Counted from the first letter of the stretch, positions 30,777 through 40,241 are shown. The stretch: 64,000 nucleotides of DNA from Mariprofundus erugo (GCF_005818865.1 NZ_VBRY01000002.1:62001-126000); one strand, 5' to 3'. Notes: generated from the letters alone by a model not told the origin. A program made the numbers and translations.

Positions 30777-30798
30777 TCAACCACAGCACCGAGTTCTG

Positions 30799-30838
30799 AC
30801 GCATGCGCAGCCACCACTGCGCATGCGTTTTTCTTTTT
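30799..30838 (+). terminator. Strong intrinsic terminator after fdxA
   Basis: A perfect 12-bp stem (ACGCATGCGCAG at 30799-30810, its complement at 30817-30828) with a 6-nt loop is followed by a T-rich run from 30828 to 30838 interrupted by one C. It is 22 bp past the fdxA stop. Confidence 0.93.
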
Positions 30839-30846
30839 AGCCCGCG

Positions 30847-31908
30847 ATGACTTCACCTGTCCCGATCAATGGCATGGACTATGAGCAGCTGCTCGCCCTG
30901 TGCGATGCAGCCGCCGTAAGTCGCGCGCACGCGGATAACCTGCGCGCAGCCATCTTTCGCCACTATCAGACCGACTTTTCTGCCATGGCTGAGCTGCCAA
31001 AACGGCTGCAAAGCTATCTGGCGACCCGCACATTCCTGCTTGAACCGGCCTGCACAGCCATGCGACAGGCCGATGATGGCACTCGCAAGCTGCTGCTGAG
31101 CATGAGTGACAGCAAAGAGGTTGAAACGGTACTGATCCCTGCCGCCGGCCGGCTGACCCAGTGCATCTCGACCCAGGTTGGCTGCGCTGTCGGCTGCACC
31201 TTCTGCCTGACGGCTACGGCAGGGCTCACCCGCAATCTGAGTGCAGCCGAGATGGTCGCAGAGGTGATGGCAGGGCAGCGCATCAGCGGCAAACAGGTAC
31301 GTAACCTGGTGCTAATGGGCATGGGCGAACCTCTGCATAACTACGACGAAGTAGCCCGCTTCCTGCGCATCGCAACCGATCCGAAAGGCATGGCCTTCTC
31401 ACCCAATCGCGTCACCCTCTCCACCTCGGGGCTGGTGCCGGCCATGCAGCGGATGATCAGCGACAACCTGCCATGTAATCTGGCTGTATCCCTGAATGCC
31501 ACGACCGATATCGTTCGCGATCAGATCATGCCGATCAACCGCAAATACCCGATCGCCATGCTGCTGGAAACCGTGCGTGACTATATTGCCGCTCGCGGCA
31601 ATAAACGCGTGCTGATCGAATATGTTTTACTGGCCGGCGTGAATGACACCCTTGATGATGCGCATCGTCTGTGTGAACTGATGGCCGGAACCGGCTGCAC
31701 CATCAACCTGCTGCCATTTAACAGCTATGAAGGTCTCCCGTTCCGGCGACCGGATGATGCGACTGTCTCGGCCTTCCGCGCCGTACTGGTAGAGGCAGGT
31801 ATGGTCGCCGTCGTACGTGAGTCGCGGGGGCGGGATATTGCAGCTGCCTGCGGACAACTGAAAACAGAGGTGATGCAACGCCGGGCAGGTAAAAACAGAG
31901 CAGACTGA
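30847..31908 (+). CDS. rlmN: 23S rRNA (A2503-C2)/tRNA (A37-C2) methyltransferase
   Basis: A 353-residue radical-SAM protein with the cluster motif CAVGCTFC, the preceding ISTQVGC, GMGEPLHNYD, and the late catalytic cysteine in AAACGQLK. RlmN methylates C2 of A2503 in 23S rRNA and A37 in some tRNAs. It starts 8 bp beyond the fdxA terminator and is convergent with the Crp/Fnr gene. Confidence 0.96.
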   Translation: MTSPVPINGMDYEQLLALCDAAAVSRAHADNLRAAIFRHYQTDFSAMAELPKRLQSYLATRTFLLEPACTAMRQADDGTRKLLLSMSDSKEVETVLIPAAGRLTQCISTQVGCAVGCTFCLTATAGLTRNLSAAEMVAEVMAGQRISGKQVRNLVLMGMGEPLHNYDEVARFLRIATDPKGMAFSPNRVTLSTSGLVPAMQRMISDNLPCNLAVSLNATTDIVRDQIMPINRKYPIAMLLETVRDYIAARGNKRVLIEYVLLAGVNDTLDDAHRLCELMAGTGCTINLLPFNSYEGLPFRRPDDATVSAFRAVLVEAGMVAVVRESRGRDIAAACGQLKTEVMQRRAGKNRAD

Positions 31909-31912
31909 ACCG

Positions 31913-32575
31913 CTACACCTGCTCGGTAGCCAGTCGCTGCAAGCCAGCGGTATCCGCCAGAATCACCTTGCCACGGCTGAGCGCCACATAACCATGACGT
32001 TCAAAATCCTTCAGAATGCGGCTGATCACCTCACGGGCGGTACCCAGCTCGGTTGCCAGCTGTTGATGCGTCAGTTGTAACGCGTGACTGCCGGCGTCCA
32101 GCTCAAGCAGCCGGCGGGCGAGACGAACATCCATCCGGCCAAAGGCGACATCCTCAATCAGCGCCATCAAATCGGCGATACGATCGGATATCATGGCAAG
32201 CGCAAAGCGGCGGAAGCCGGGCTCTGACAACAGCGCATCAAAACGGGCCGCAGGCAACAGCACCAGCTCTGTATCCTCCTCGGCTACACCTTCGGCAGGA
32301 TAAGCCCTTCCCGCCAGCAGGCAGGAGGTGGTCAGCATGCAGGTCTGTCCATCCTCCACCCGGTAGAGCACAATTTCACGCCCCTCCCTGTCCATCTTCT
32401 GCACCCGCACAGAGCCTCGCATGACAAAGACGTATCCCTGGCAAAGATCACCATCACGAAAGAGCACCGTTCCCTTCGGCACACGAGCCAGATGCAGGTG
32501 AGTCAGCTCGGCAAGCACGGATGCCGGCAGGCCGGCAAGCGCAGGAAAAGACGATGCAATCGCAGCCTCGGTCAT
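31913..32575 (-). CDS. Crp/Fnr-family transcription regulator
   Basis: A 220-residue protein with an N-terminal cyclic-nucleotide-binding-like barrel (VLFRDGDLCQGYVFVMRGSVRV) and a C-terminal winged helix (HQQLATELGTAREVISRILKDFERHGYVAL). The four cysteines that bind the Fnr iron-sulfur cluster are not present at the N terminus. The ligand cannot be read from sequence. The helix TAREVISR is like that of many Crp/Fnr proteins binding TGTGA-type or TTGAT-type sites. It overlaps ampD by 4 bp and may regulate distant genes; a CRP-like box is at 52923. Confidence 0.88.
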   Translation of the reverse strand: MTEAAIASSFPALAGLPASVLAELTHLHLARVPKGTVLFRDGDLCQGYVFVMRGSVRVQKMDREGREIVLYRVEDGQTCMLTTSCLLAGRAYPAEGVAEEDTELVLLPAARFDALLSEPGFRRFALAMISDRIADLMALIEDVAFGRMDVRLARRLLELDAGSHALQLTHQQLATELGTAREVISRILKDFERHGYVALSRGKVILADTAGLQRLATEQV

Positions 32576-33114
32576 AACAGCTCCAGTTTACAGTTTTTGA
32601 TCCGGCTCAGTGAGCGTGAAAAGCGTTGCCAGTCCCACTGTCGGCCCGGATCCCACTTCCGACCCGGCGCAACATCCTGATGGCCAACAATATGATCCGG
32701 AGTAATCTGCGGATAGCGCTGCATCAGGGCCCGGCATACACGGGCGACTTCCCGGTACTGCGCCTGTGTGAACGGTACCCGCTCATCGCCAACCATTTCA
32801 ATTCCGATGGAAAAATCATTACAGCCGTCACGGCCGTTCCATGTCGATACACCGGCATGCCAGGCGCGCTCATCGCAGGCAACAAACTGTGTCACCCTGC
32901 CACTGCGGCCAACGACAAAGTGGGCCGAGACCTTCAATCCCTCCAGATCGGCAAACGAAGGCTCTGCCCGACAATCAAGGCAGCCCGTAAACAAAGCCTC
33001 AATATAGTGCTCGTCGAACTGACCATCCGGCAGACTGATCGCATGCAGCACGATCAGGTCGATCAGAGTCCCGGCGGGCCGCTCATTCCGGTGAGGAGAC
33101 ACAAGTGTACGCAT
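32572..33114 (-). CDS. ampD: 1,6-anhydro-N-acetylmuramyl-L-alanine amidase
   Basis: A 180-residue zinc amidase (amidase_2/PGRP fold): LIVLHAISLP (first zinc His), SAHFVVGRSGRVTQFV, CNDFSIGIEMVG and HIVGHQDVAPGRKWDPG with the second His and Asp. AmpD cleaves anhydro-muropeptides in the cytoplasm and recycles peptidoglycan. NagZ, which acts on the same muropeptides, is encoded at 62134. The gene is divergent from fieF. Confidence 0.93.
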   Translation of the reverse strand: MRTLVSPHRNERPAGTLIDLIVLHAISLPDGQFDEHYIEALFTGCLDCRAEPSFADLEGLKVSAHFVVGRSGRVTQFVACDERAWHAGVSTWNGRDGCNDFSIGIEMVGDERVPFTQAQYREVARVCRALMQRYPQITPDHIVGHQDVAPGRKWDPGRQWDWQRFSRSLSRIKNCKLELL

Positions 33115-33273
33115 CGCCTCATCATGGGCACTGTCGCCATGCTTGTCATGCCCGAATCAATGGTTGCATCCGGGGATATGGATTTATTGCCTCCTGGCAA
33201 AAACAATCTGCAAAGTGATACCCATTGTCACACCACCCTTTATTATCACCCGATTTACGTCCAAAATAGGGCG

Positions 33274-34182
33274 ATGGTGACAAGCTCCCCTGATAAATCA
33301 GCGCAACTGATGCGCATGGCGACCTATGCATCGACCGGTGTCGCACTGGTGCTTATTTTAACCAAAACCATCGCCTGGATGATGACCGACTCAGTCAGCC
33401 TGCTGGCAACCCTGATTGACTCATGCCTTGATGCTGCGGCATCGATTCTCAATTTGCTGGCCGTACGCCACGCACTGGAGCCCGCCGACAAGCAACACCG
33501 ATTCGGTCATGGCAAGGCTGAATCGCTGGCGGGTCTCGGCCAGTCAACGTTCATTGCCGGATCCGCCCTGTTTCTCTGCTTTGAGGCCATCGGCCGCATG
33601 TCCCATCCGCAACCACTTGATGCCGTCAGCGTCGGTATCGGCGTCATGCTCTTCTCCATTCTGGCCACACTTGGCCTGGTCTTTTTCCAGCAGTATGTGA
33701 TTCGCCAGAGTGGTTCAACTGCCATCAAGGCGGACCATCTGCATTATAAAACCGACCTGATCGTCAATGCGGCCGTCATACTGGCCCTGATACTCGCCTC
33801 TTACGGATGGCCGGGCTTTGATCCCGTCTTCGCTATTGCCATCGCCGGCTATATTTTCTTCAGCGCCTGGGAAATTGCCCGTGAGGCACTGGATCTGCTG
33901 ATGGACAGGGAGCTTCCCAATGAGCGCCGCACCCGCATCAAGGAGATTGTGCATGCCCATCCACAGACACGCGGCATTCATGATCTGCGCACCCGCAAAT
34001 CCGGCATGACCGAGTTCATTCAGTTGCATCTGGAGCTGGATGGCGATTTAACGCTGATGCAGGCTCATGCCATTGCCGATGATGTGGAGAACCGGATTCT
34101 CGCAGAGTTCCCCGGTGCGGAGGTGATTATTCACGAAGATCCACACGAACTGATCGAGCCGCGCCCGGAGTTTTTGCCATGA
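33274..34182 (+). CDS. Cation diffusion facilitator, FieF/YiiP-like
   Basis: About 302 residues from the ATG at 33274 (MVTSSPDKSAQL); the frame is open further back but overlaps ampD on the other strand. It has six hydrophobic segments, the metal-site pair D and D in LIDSCLDAAASILN and H and D in HYKTDLIVN, and a cytoplasmic C-terminal domain (IHDLRTRKSG, IIHEDP). FieF exports ferrous iron, zinc and similar ions by proton antiport. A role in an iron-oxidiser's metal balance would be natural but is not shown by the sequence. Confidence 0.9.
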   Translation: MVTSSPDKSAQLMRMATYASTGVALVLILTKTIAWMMTDSVSLLATLIDSCLDAAASILNLLAVRHALEPADKQHRFGHGKAESLAGLGQSTFIAGSALFLCFEAIGRMSHPQPLDAVSVGIGVMLFSILATLGLVFFQQYVIRQSGSTAIKADHLHYKTDLIVNAAVILALILASYGWPGFDPVFAIAIAGYIFFSAWEIAREALDLLMDRELPNERRTRIKEIVHAHPQTRGIHDLRTRKSGMTEFIQLHLELDGDLTLMQAHAIADDVENRILAEFPGAEVIIHEDPHELIEPRPEFLP

Positions 34183-35084
34183 AAAGACACCTGTTTCTGC
34201 TACTGTTAGTGCTGCTTCCACTGACCAGCGCACGTGCAGCAACCGATGTAGTCACCGTTGATTATCTGCCACTGGAAGAGGCGGCGGCTGCCGTACGCAG
34301 CCAGCTGTCACCCGCTGGCACGGTATCGGCACTTGCCTCACGGCGTATGCTCGTCATTGATGATGATGAGAGTCACCTGCAAAAAGCCCGCGCGCTGCTG
34401 AAACGACTCGACAGCGCACCGGAACAGTACACTGTCCGCATGACACTGGCCGACAGCAGCAGCAACCGGGATAGCAGACGCGACATCAGCGGCAGCGCAC
34501 AGGCAGGAGCCCTCCCCGGCGGATGGATGCGCATACAGATGCACAACCAGCAAAACCAAAGCATGAACAGCCAGCAATTTTCATTGCTGTTAAGCGCCGG
34601 CCAGCCGGCCAGCATGGAGGTCGGCACCATCGAAGCGGTCGCCGATACCCGTACCTGGCTCAGCGCTTACGGCATTGTACAGGCGCAAGGGGTGGAGCTG
34701 ATACCGGTGACCTCCGGCTTCCGCGTTAATGCCCGTCCCGCCGGCAATGATCAGGTCCACATCCGCATCACCCCGTGGATGCAGCGCATGACCACTCAGG
34801 TACAGGGCCAGCATGAGATACTGATAGACCTGGGCTCCACTGCCGCTCCCGGCCTGCCTCCGGGACAGGTCGACAATATGCGGATGAACGCCACGCCCAC
34901 CACACAGAGTCAGCGCATTGATATCAGCGGTGCGGCTACCGAACTCACCATCCCGGTCAATGAAGAGGTGGAAATTGCCGCCTCAAATGGTGAGGCCAGC
35001 CAGCTCGGTGAAGCACTGTTAAGTCGTTATTCAAGCACCGGCCGGAGAAACTTTGTCATCAGGATAAGCGTCAACCGCCATTAA
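34179..35084 (+). CDS. Exported secretin N-domain-like protein
   Basis: A 301-residue protein with a signal peptide (HLFLLLLVLLPLTSARAA). Residues ~22-90 resemble the N0/N1 ring domains of secretins (VVTVDYLPLEEAAAAVRSQL and LVIDDDESHLQKARALLKRLD). It has no beta-barrel pore domain, so it is not a secretin itself. The rest is a secreted beta-rich domain (VTSGFRVNARPAGNDQVHIRITPWM) with no match I recognise. It overlaps fieF by 4 bp. Function unknown. Confidence 0.75.
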   Translation: MKRHLFLLLLVLLPLTSARAATDVVTVDYLPLEEAAAAVRSQLSPAGTVSALASRRMLVIDDDESHLQKARALLKRLDSAPEQYTVRMTLADSSSNRDSRRDISGSAQAGALPGGWMRIQMHNQQNQSMNSQQFSLLLSAGQPASMEVGTIEAVADTRTWLSAYGIVQAQGVELIPVTSGFRVNARPAGNDQVHIRITPWMQRMTTQVQGQHEILIDLGSTAAPGLPPGQVDNMRMNATPTTQSQRIDISGAATELTIPVNEEVEIAASNGEASQLGEALLSRYSSTGRRNFVIRISVNRH

Positions 35085-35132
35085 GGAATCGCTGATTCAT
35101 CCAGCGATTCCGTGCGGGCCATGGACGGCTCG
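35083..35132. repeat. REP-like element, copy 1
   Basis: Begins at a perfect 10-bp hairpin (GGAATCGCTG at 35085-35094, CAGCGATTCC at 35102-35111, 7-nt loop) followed by TGCGGGCCATGGACGGC. The same units recur at 35290-35352 and, inverted, at 41403-41515, so this is a dispersed palindromic repeat. It also sits after the secretin-like gene. Confidence 0.75.
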
Positions 35133-35133
35133 C

Positions 35134-35271
35134 CAAATCAGACACGTAAGTGTTTGACTTGTAAGTAAAGGCAGAATGACTCGGGCATCATACCCTCGCC
35201 CTGCGGGCGGCCTTTGGCCGTCCAATCGGCTTCCTGCCTCTTTGTCACGCTTTTGCCTTTACGGACTGATT
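35134..35271. repeat. Dispersed ~140-bp repeat, copy 1
   Basis: This segment closely matches 51388-51523: both have an AAGTG..TTGA.TTGTAAG part, an identical block of over 30 bp starting at the ATGACTCGGG of 35176, then GGCCGTCCA.TCGGCTT and a GCTTTTGCCTTT end. Each copy also contains a similar reading frame starting MTRASYPRPAGG, which I take to be a by-product of the repeat rather than a gene. Confidence 0.8.
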
Positions 35272-35289
35272 TTTGCCAGGAGGGCAATA

Positions 35290-35352
35290 AATCAGCATCT
35301 CCTTAAGGAGCTGCTGATTCATCCAGCGATTCCTTGCGGGCCATGGACGGCT
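35290..35352. repeat. REP-like element, copy 2, with near-perfect palindrome
   Basis: Positions 35290-35319 form a 30-bp palindrome centred on CTCCTTAAGGAG with a single mismatched pair. The right half runs into CTGATTCATCCAGCGATTCC and TGCGGGCCATGGACGGC, as in the copy at 35083. It lies next to the stop of the EF-hand gene. Confidence 0.75.
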
Positions 35353-35359
35353 TGCCCGA

Positions 35360-35644
35360 TCAGCGCTGTAAGCGGTAGCGCTCGGCCTTTCGCTCAAGCC
35401 AGAACTGGCGATATTCGTCTTCACTGACCTCGCCGTCATGATTGGCATCCATCTGGGCAAAACGGTCCTGTGCCTGCTGCTCAACCATGGCGTTGTATTC
35501 ATCAAATGAAACGGCACTGCTGGCATCCGTATCCAGTGCCATAAAGGCATCGACAACCTTGTCGGTGGATGTTTTCTGCGCAGCCCAGGCTGGCGTAGCC
35601 ATGACAACAACCAGCAGAATGGCGCTTAAACTCCGAACAGACAT
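35360..35644 (-). CDS. Small exported EF-hand protein
   Basis: About 94 residues from the ATG at 35644, which has GAGG 7 nt upstream; an ATG at 35659 is possible. A signal peptide (SLSAILLVVVMATPAWAAQ) is followed by two EF-hand loops: DTDASSAVSFDE (degenerate, with the usual Gly missing) and DANHDGEVSEDE (canonical). It probably binds calcium in the periplasm. No partner is evident; it is divergent from thyA. Confidence 0.8.
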   Translation of the reverse strand: MSVRSLSAILLVVVMATPAWAAQKTSTDKVVDAFMALDTDASSAVSFDEYNAMVEQQAQDRFAQMDANHDGEVSEDEYRQFWLERKAERYRLQR

Positions 35645-35775
35645 ACTCAATCCTCGCATTGCCGTGGGTGACGACAGACGGCATCATAGCCGATGAGATT
35701 GCCACAAGTCCATGCACGGACAGTGTGGTGGCAGCAGCACAGCAGCAGTAGTGATATTCATCCGATGGGGAGAAC

Positions 35776-36609
35776 ATGCAGGCTTATCTTGACCTTATGC
35801 GCCATGTGCGCGATCACGGCACACAAAAAGGTGACCGCACCGGTACAGGTACGAAATCGGTATTCGGCCACCAGATGCGTTTTGATCTCGCCGCCGGATT
35901 TCCGCTGGTTACCACGAAGAAGATTCACCTGAAGTCGATTATTCATGAGCTGCTATGGTTTCTCAAAGGCGACACCAACACCCGTTACCTGACAGAAAAC
36001 GGTGTCACCATCTGGAATGAGTGGGCGCTCGAAAATGGTGATCTTGGCCCGGTCTATGGCTACCAGTGGCGCAACTGGCCAACCCCTTCAGGCCATACCA
36101 TTGACCAGATCAGCGACCTGATCGAACAGATCAAATGCCGGCCCAATTCCCGCCGCCTGATTGTCTCTGCGTGGAATGTCGCCGATCTGCCGGATGAGTC
36201 GATCAGCCCGCAGGCCAATGTGGAGCAGGGAAAAATGGCGCTGGCCCCCTGCCATGCCTTTTTCCAGTTTTATGTTGCAGATGGCAAGCTCTCCTGCCAG
36301 CTCTATCAGCGCAGTGCCGACATTTTTCTCGGCGTGCCATTTAATATCGCCTCCTATGCACTACTGACCATGATGATTGCCCAGGTGTGTGAACTTGAGG
36401 CCGGCGATTTCATCCATACCTTTGGCGATGCCCACCTCTACTCCAACCACAGTGAGCAGGTTGAAACCCAGCTGAGCCGCAACTGTTTGCCATTGCCATC
36501 GATGCGGCTGAACCCGGACATCAAAAACATATTCGACTTCACCTATGACGATTTCGAACTCATCGGTTATGAAAGCCATCCGGGCATCCGGGCTCCCATT
36601 GCCATTTAG
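35776..36609 (+). CDS. thyA: Thymidylate synthase
   Basis: A 277-residue Thy[19 protein letters not shown] (phosphate-binding Arg), [22 protein letters not shown], the catalytic Cys in [12 protein letters not shown], and [21 protein letters not shown]. It methylates dUMP with methylene-tetrahydrofolate. It appears to be transcribed alone. The following 110 bp before the sigma gene includes a GATTCATGGCC...GGCGGGCCA piece that faintly resembles the REP-like family. Confidence 0.97.
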   Translation: MQAYLDLMRHVRDHGTQKGDRTGTGTKSVFGHQMRFDLAAGFPLVTTKKIHLKSIIHELLWFLKGDTNTRYLTENGVTIWNEWALENGDLGPVYGYQWRNWPTPSGHTIDQISDLIEQIKCRPNSRRLIVSAWNVADLPDESISPQANVEQGKMALAPCHAFFQFYVADGKLSCQLYQRSADIFLGVPFNIASYALLTMMIAQVCELEAGDFIHTFGDAHLYSNHSEQVETQLSRNCLPLPSMRLNPDIKNIFDFTYDDFELIGYESHPGIRAPIAI

Positions 36610-36719
36610 GGAGGTACTGATTCATGGCCATCCCGGCGGGCCACCCATCAGCGGCATGGCGGTGATCATCAGCCATCGTTTGCCGACACCTGTCCGCAAC
36701 AGGTGTGAGCAGGCTGCAC

Positions 36720-37313
36720 ATGGCACATGAGCCAGCAAGCGCTGAATGGCAACGCGTTGAGGAGTGGATTGCCGACCATGGTGACTACCTTTATCGCTTT
36801 GCCTGCTCGCGCTTAAACGGTGATCGGGAGACCGCCCTTGATCTTGTTCAGGAAACACTGCTCGCCGCATGGAAGGCGCACCATCAGTACCAGGGTTCCT
36901 CCTCCCTGCGCACCTGGCTGACAGGCATCCTGAAACACAAAATCATCGATCATATGCGCGCCCGCTCGCGCATGGAAAAACTGGCCGACGATGTCAGCAA
37001 CGATCCAGCCTCCGACTGGTTTGGCACGGATGGTCACTGGCATGAATCACCAAAAACGTGGAGTGCTTCGCCCGAAGCATTGTCGGAAAACCGTGATTTC
37101 GACAACATCCTGAAGGCCTGCATGGACAAACTCCCGCCCTTGCAGGCGCAGGTATTCTTTTTTCGCGAAATGGATGGTGATAGCAGTGAAGATATTTGTA
37201 AGAATCTCTCTATCTCACCGTCCAACTTTCATGTGCTGATGCACCGGGCCAGACTGTCGCTGCGCCATTGTCTGGAGCTGCACTGGTTCGGACAACAGAG
37301 GAAAAACAGCTGA
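36720..37313 (+). CDS. ECF-type RNA polymerase sigma factor
   Basis: About 197 residues from the ATG at 36720 (MAHEPASAEW); an earlier ATG at 36705 exists. Region 2 is in YLYRFACSRLNGDRETALDLVQETLLAAWKAHHQ and SSLRTWLTGILKHKIIDHMR. Region 4 is LQAQVFFFREMDGDSSEDIC through the HTH SPSNFHVLMHRARLSLRHCL. The following gene, 1 bp downstream, encodes a small zinc-finger protein, so this is a sigma/anti-sigma pair. The target promoters cannot be told from sequence. Confidence 0.9.
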   Translation: MAHEPASAEWQRVEEWIADHGDYLYRFACSRLNGDRETALDLVQETLLAAWKAHHQYQGSSSLRTWLTGILKHKIIDHMRARSRMEKLADDVSNDPASDWFGTDGHWHESPKTWSASPEALSENRDFDNILKACMDKLPPLQAQVFFFREMDGDSSEDICKNLSISPSNFHVLMHRARLSLRHCLELHWFGQQRKNS

Positions 37314-37314
37314 T

Positions 37315-37560
37315 ATGTATACATGCAAACAGGCCAGCCGCATTGCTTCCGATGCGCTTGATCGCAAACTGACATGGTATGAGTGGCTCAATCTGAAGCT
37401 GCACCTCGCCATTTGCGCCATGTGCAGAAATTTTGAACAAAACATTCACCTGCTTGCATCGACAGTGAAAAAGCCGGACGACACCGCCGCAGTGACACTT
37501 TCTGCTGATGATCGGGAGCAGCTCAGAAAAAACATTCAATCCATCCTGGAAAACAAGTGA
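37315..37560 (+). CDS. Small ZAS-type (zf-HC2) anti-sigma factor
   Basis: An 81-residue protein with the ZAS zinc motif HLAICAMC (HxxxCxxC) near residues 30-37 and a Cys at residue 4. It has no transmembrane segment, so it would be a cytoplasmic anti-sigma factor like ChrR or RsrA. Its start is 1 bp after the sigma gene's stop. That it holds the neighbouring sigma factor inactive is the usual arrangement and is inferred here. Confidence 0.8.
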   Translation: MYTCKQASRIASDALDRKLTWYEWLNLKLHLAICAMCRNFEQNIHLLASTVKKPDDTAAVTLSADDREQLRKNIQSILENK

Positions 37561-37749
37561 CCCGATGCCCGCAGCTGTGCCGAACCGGTCACATCATATG
37601 TAAGAACCGCGACCTCTCTGCGACTACATGCATATGACAACCGTAAAGATGGAGCCTCCTGTCGATGATATACGGCACAAACCACAAGACTCCCCCCGAC
37701 AAGATGGCTGATGAAACGCTGTCAGGTGATTGTCATTGAGGATTGAACC

Positions 37750-39957
37750 ATGGGCTTCAGCACAGATGCCATCAGGCAAGCACAAAGTACCACGGCCTCG
37801 CTCATGAAAAGAAGCGTACTCGCCCTGTCGCTCGCACTGCTTGTCGGGCTGTTTTTTTACTTCGACCTGCAGCAACTGCTGACCCTCGATAGCGTCCGGG
37901 AACGACTGGCCGGGATTGAAGCCTGGCGGGCATCAGCCCCGCTCACCGCCGCGTGTCTGTTTTTCATGGGCTATATCGTGGTCGTTGCGCTCTCCCTGCC
38001 CGGTGCGACCATCATGACACTGCTCGCCGGAGCGCTGTTCGGACTGGTTACCGGTACCATCATCGTCTCATTTGCCTCAAGCATCGGTGCGCTGCTCGCA
38101 TTTCTGGTCGCGCGCTACCTGCTGCGGGATACGGTGCAAACGAAATTCGATGGCGAACGCCTGCAGACGATCAACGAGGGCATTGCCCGGGATGGTGCCT
38201 TTTATCTGTTTACGCTGCGCCTGATCCCGCTCTTTCCCTTCTTCCTGATTAACCTGCTGATGGGGCTGACCACCATTCGCGCCACCACCTTTTACGGGGT
38301 CAGTCAGATCGGCATGCTGGCCGGCACCATCGTATATGTGAATGCAGGCACCGAGCTGGCACAGCTGGAGCATCTGTCAGACATCCTGTCGCCCTCGCTG
38401 CTGCTCGCATTTGCCATGCTGGGACTATTGCCATGGCTGGCCAGGAGGGTGGTCGCCATCATGCAACAACGACGTATCTATGCGCGCTGGCAGAAACCGG
38501 CCCGCTTTGATCGCAACCTGATCGTCATCGGCGCCGGTGCCGGCGGGCTGGTCTCCGCCTATATCGCAGCGGCGGTAAAGGCAAAAGTCACCCTGATTGA
38601 GGCCGGAAAAATGGGCGGTGACTGCCTCAATGGTGGCTGCGTACCTAGCAAAGCGCTGATCCGCAGTGCAAAGCTGGCGCATCAGATACGCCATGCCGAT
38701 CGCTTCGGACTGACCAACAGCGAGCCCGCCTTCTCATTTAAACAGGTGATGGCGCGGGTGCATGCGGTCATCAGTCAGGTGGCCCCGCACGACAGCATCG
38801 AGCGCTATACCGCCCTTGGCGTTGAGGTCTTGCAGGGCTATGCCCGCATCATGGATCCGTGGACTGTGACCGTCACCCATGACAACGGCGAGGTACAGCG
38901 GCTGACCACACGCAGCATCGTGATTGCCACCGGCGCCCGCCCGTTTGTCCCGCCGCTGCCGGGCATCGATGCAGTCGGCTATCTGACCAGCGATACGCTG
39001 TGGGATGCATTGGCCAAACTGGATCAGCCGCCAAAACGGCTGGTTGTGCTCGGTGGCGGCCCGATCGGCTGCGAACTGGCCCAGTGTATGGCCCGCCTGG
39101 GCTCCGGCGTTACAATGATCGAAATGGCGCCCCGCATCATGATCCGTGAAGATGAAGAGGTCTCCGCACTGGCCGCCCGCGCACTGATTGCAGATGGCGT
39201 CCGCCTGTTCACGAATCACAAGGCGCTACGGTGCGAAATCAGCGAAGGGCGAAAGTATATCGTCATCGCGCAGTCCGGAGAGGAGAAAAGGATTGAATTT
39301 GACCAGCTGCTCTGCGCCGTCGGGCGGACGGCACGCCTTGAAGGCTACGGTCTGGAGGAGCTGGGCATCAAAAGCGGGCGCACGATCAGCACCAACGCAT
39401 ATCTGGAAACGCTCTATCCGCATATCTATGCCGCCGGCGATGTCGCCGGTCCATGGCAATTCACCCACACCGCCGCCCATCAGGCCTGGTATGCGACCGT
39501 CAATGCGCTGTTCGGCCACCTTAAGCGTTTCAAAGTCGATGACCGGGTGATTCCGTGGAGCACATTCATTGATCCGGAGGTGGCGCGCGTCGGCCTGAAC
39601 GAGCAGGAGGCGAAAGAGAAGGGGATCGCTTGCGAGGTCACCCGCTATGATCTTGCTGATCTGGATCGGGCCATCACCGATGGTGCCGCCTGTGGCTTTG
39701 TGAAGATACTTACAGTCCCCGGCAAGGATCGCATCCTCGGCGTTACCATCGTCGGCGAACATGCCGGTGAGCTGCTGGCCGAATTCGTACTGGCCATGAA
39801 GCACAACCTTGGCCTGAACCGCATCCTTGCCACCATCCACACCTACCCCACCTGGTCTGAAGCCGGCAAATATGCGGCCGGCGAATGGAAGCGGGCTCAT
39901 GCACCACAGAAATTGCTGCGCTGGCTGGCTCGCTACCACGCCTGGCGCCGGGGTTAA
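37750..39957 (+). CDS. TVP38/DedA-like membrane domain fused to a mercuric-reductase-like flavoprotein
   Basis: A 735-residue fusion. Residues ~1-235 are a VTT/TVP38 membrane domain (ALSLPGATIMTLLAGALFGLV, FTLRLIPLFPFFLINLLMGLT) with several hydrophobic helices. Residues ~255-735 are a class I pyridine nucleotide-disulfide oxidoreductase: FAD loop VIGAGAGGLVSAY, the redox pair in GGDCLNGGCVPSKAL, NAD loop VLGGGPIGCELAQ, and HTYPTWSEAGKYAA. There is no HMA domain and no C-terminal Cys pair as in MerA. Its substrate is unknown. A GDCCVxC protein and ArsM follow, so a metal or metalloid role is likely. The N-terminal start could be Met 19. Confidence 0.87.
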   Translation: MGFSTDAIRQAQSTTASLMKRSVLALSLALLVGLFFYFDLQQLLTLDSVRERLAGIEAWRASAPLTAACLFFMGYIVVVALSLPGATIMTLLAGALFGLVTGTIIVSFASSIGALLAFLVARYLLRDTVQTKFDGERLQTINEGIARDGAFYLFTLRLIPLFPFFLINLLMGLTTIRATTFYGVSQIGMLAGTIVYVNAGTELAQLEHLSDILSPSLLLAFAMLGLLPWLARRVVAIMQQRRIYARWQKPARFDRNLIVIGAGAGGLVSAYIAAAVKAKVTLIEAGKMGGDCLNGGCVPSKALIRSAKLAHQIRHADRFGLTNSEPAFSFKQVMARVHAVISQVAPHDSIERYTALGVEVLQGYARIMDPWTVTVTHDNGEVQRLTTRSIVIATGARPFVPPLPGIDAVGYLTSDTLWDALAKLDQPPKRLVVLGGGPIGCELAQCMARLGSGVTMIEMAPRIMIREDEEVSALAARALIADGVRLFTNHKALRCEISEGRKYIVIAQSGEEKRIEFDQLLCAVGRTARLEGYGLEELGIKSGRTISTNAYLETLYPHIYAAGDVAGPWQFTHTAAHQAWYATVNALFGHLKRFKVDDRVIPWSTFIDPEVARVGLNEQEAKEKGIACEVTRYDLADLDRAITDGAACGFVKILTVPGKDRILGVTIVGEHAGELLAEFVLAMKHNLGLNRILATIHTYPTWSEAGKYAAGEWKRAHAPQKLLRWLARYHAWRRG

Positions 39958-40004
39958 CGACTGATGCCTGATTCAGTCCCCGGATCGTCATAAGGAGACT
40001 CCCT

Positions 40005-40241
40005 GTGTCCCATCACGTCATAACCCTGTCGACCATCACCTGCCCCGCATGCGGACACAGTAAACAGGAGACAATGCCCACCGATGCGTGCCAATGGTTT
40101 TATGAGTGTGAATCATGCCACCTTCTGCTCAGACCAAAGCCCGGTGATTGTTGCGTATTCTGCTCTTTTGGCGACATCCCGTGCCCGCCTGTTCAGCAAC
40201 ATCACGGCTGTTGCCAATCCGGTCACAGCAGCGCGTCATAA
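40005..40241 (+). CDS. GDCCVxC-domain protein
   Basis: A 78-residue cysteine-rich protein with two CxxC pairs (ITCPACG, CESCH) and the signature GDCCVFCSFGDIPCPP. The start is GTG at 40005 with AAGGAG 9-14 nt upstream. The family is small, of unknown function, and often found near mercury or heavy-metal genes. Here it sits between a mercuric-reductase-like fusion and ArsM, which supports a metal-binding role; that is inference. It ends in a Cys/His-rich tail. Confidence 0.8.
   Translation: MSHHVITLSTITCPACGHSKQETMPTDACQWFYECESCHLLLRPKPGDCCVFCSFGDIPCPPVQQHHGCCQSGHSSAS

Noticed and set aside
35176-35427. An 83-residue reading frame starting MTRASYPRPAGG
   Set aside because: A similar frame at 51435 lies in the other copy of the same noncoding repeat, and it continues into unrelated REP-like sequence; it looks like a repeat artefact, not a gene.
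36610-36665. Possible further REP-like copy after thyA
   Set aside because: Only GATTCATGGCC and GGCGGGCCA resemble the family and the spacing differs; too weak to list.
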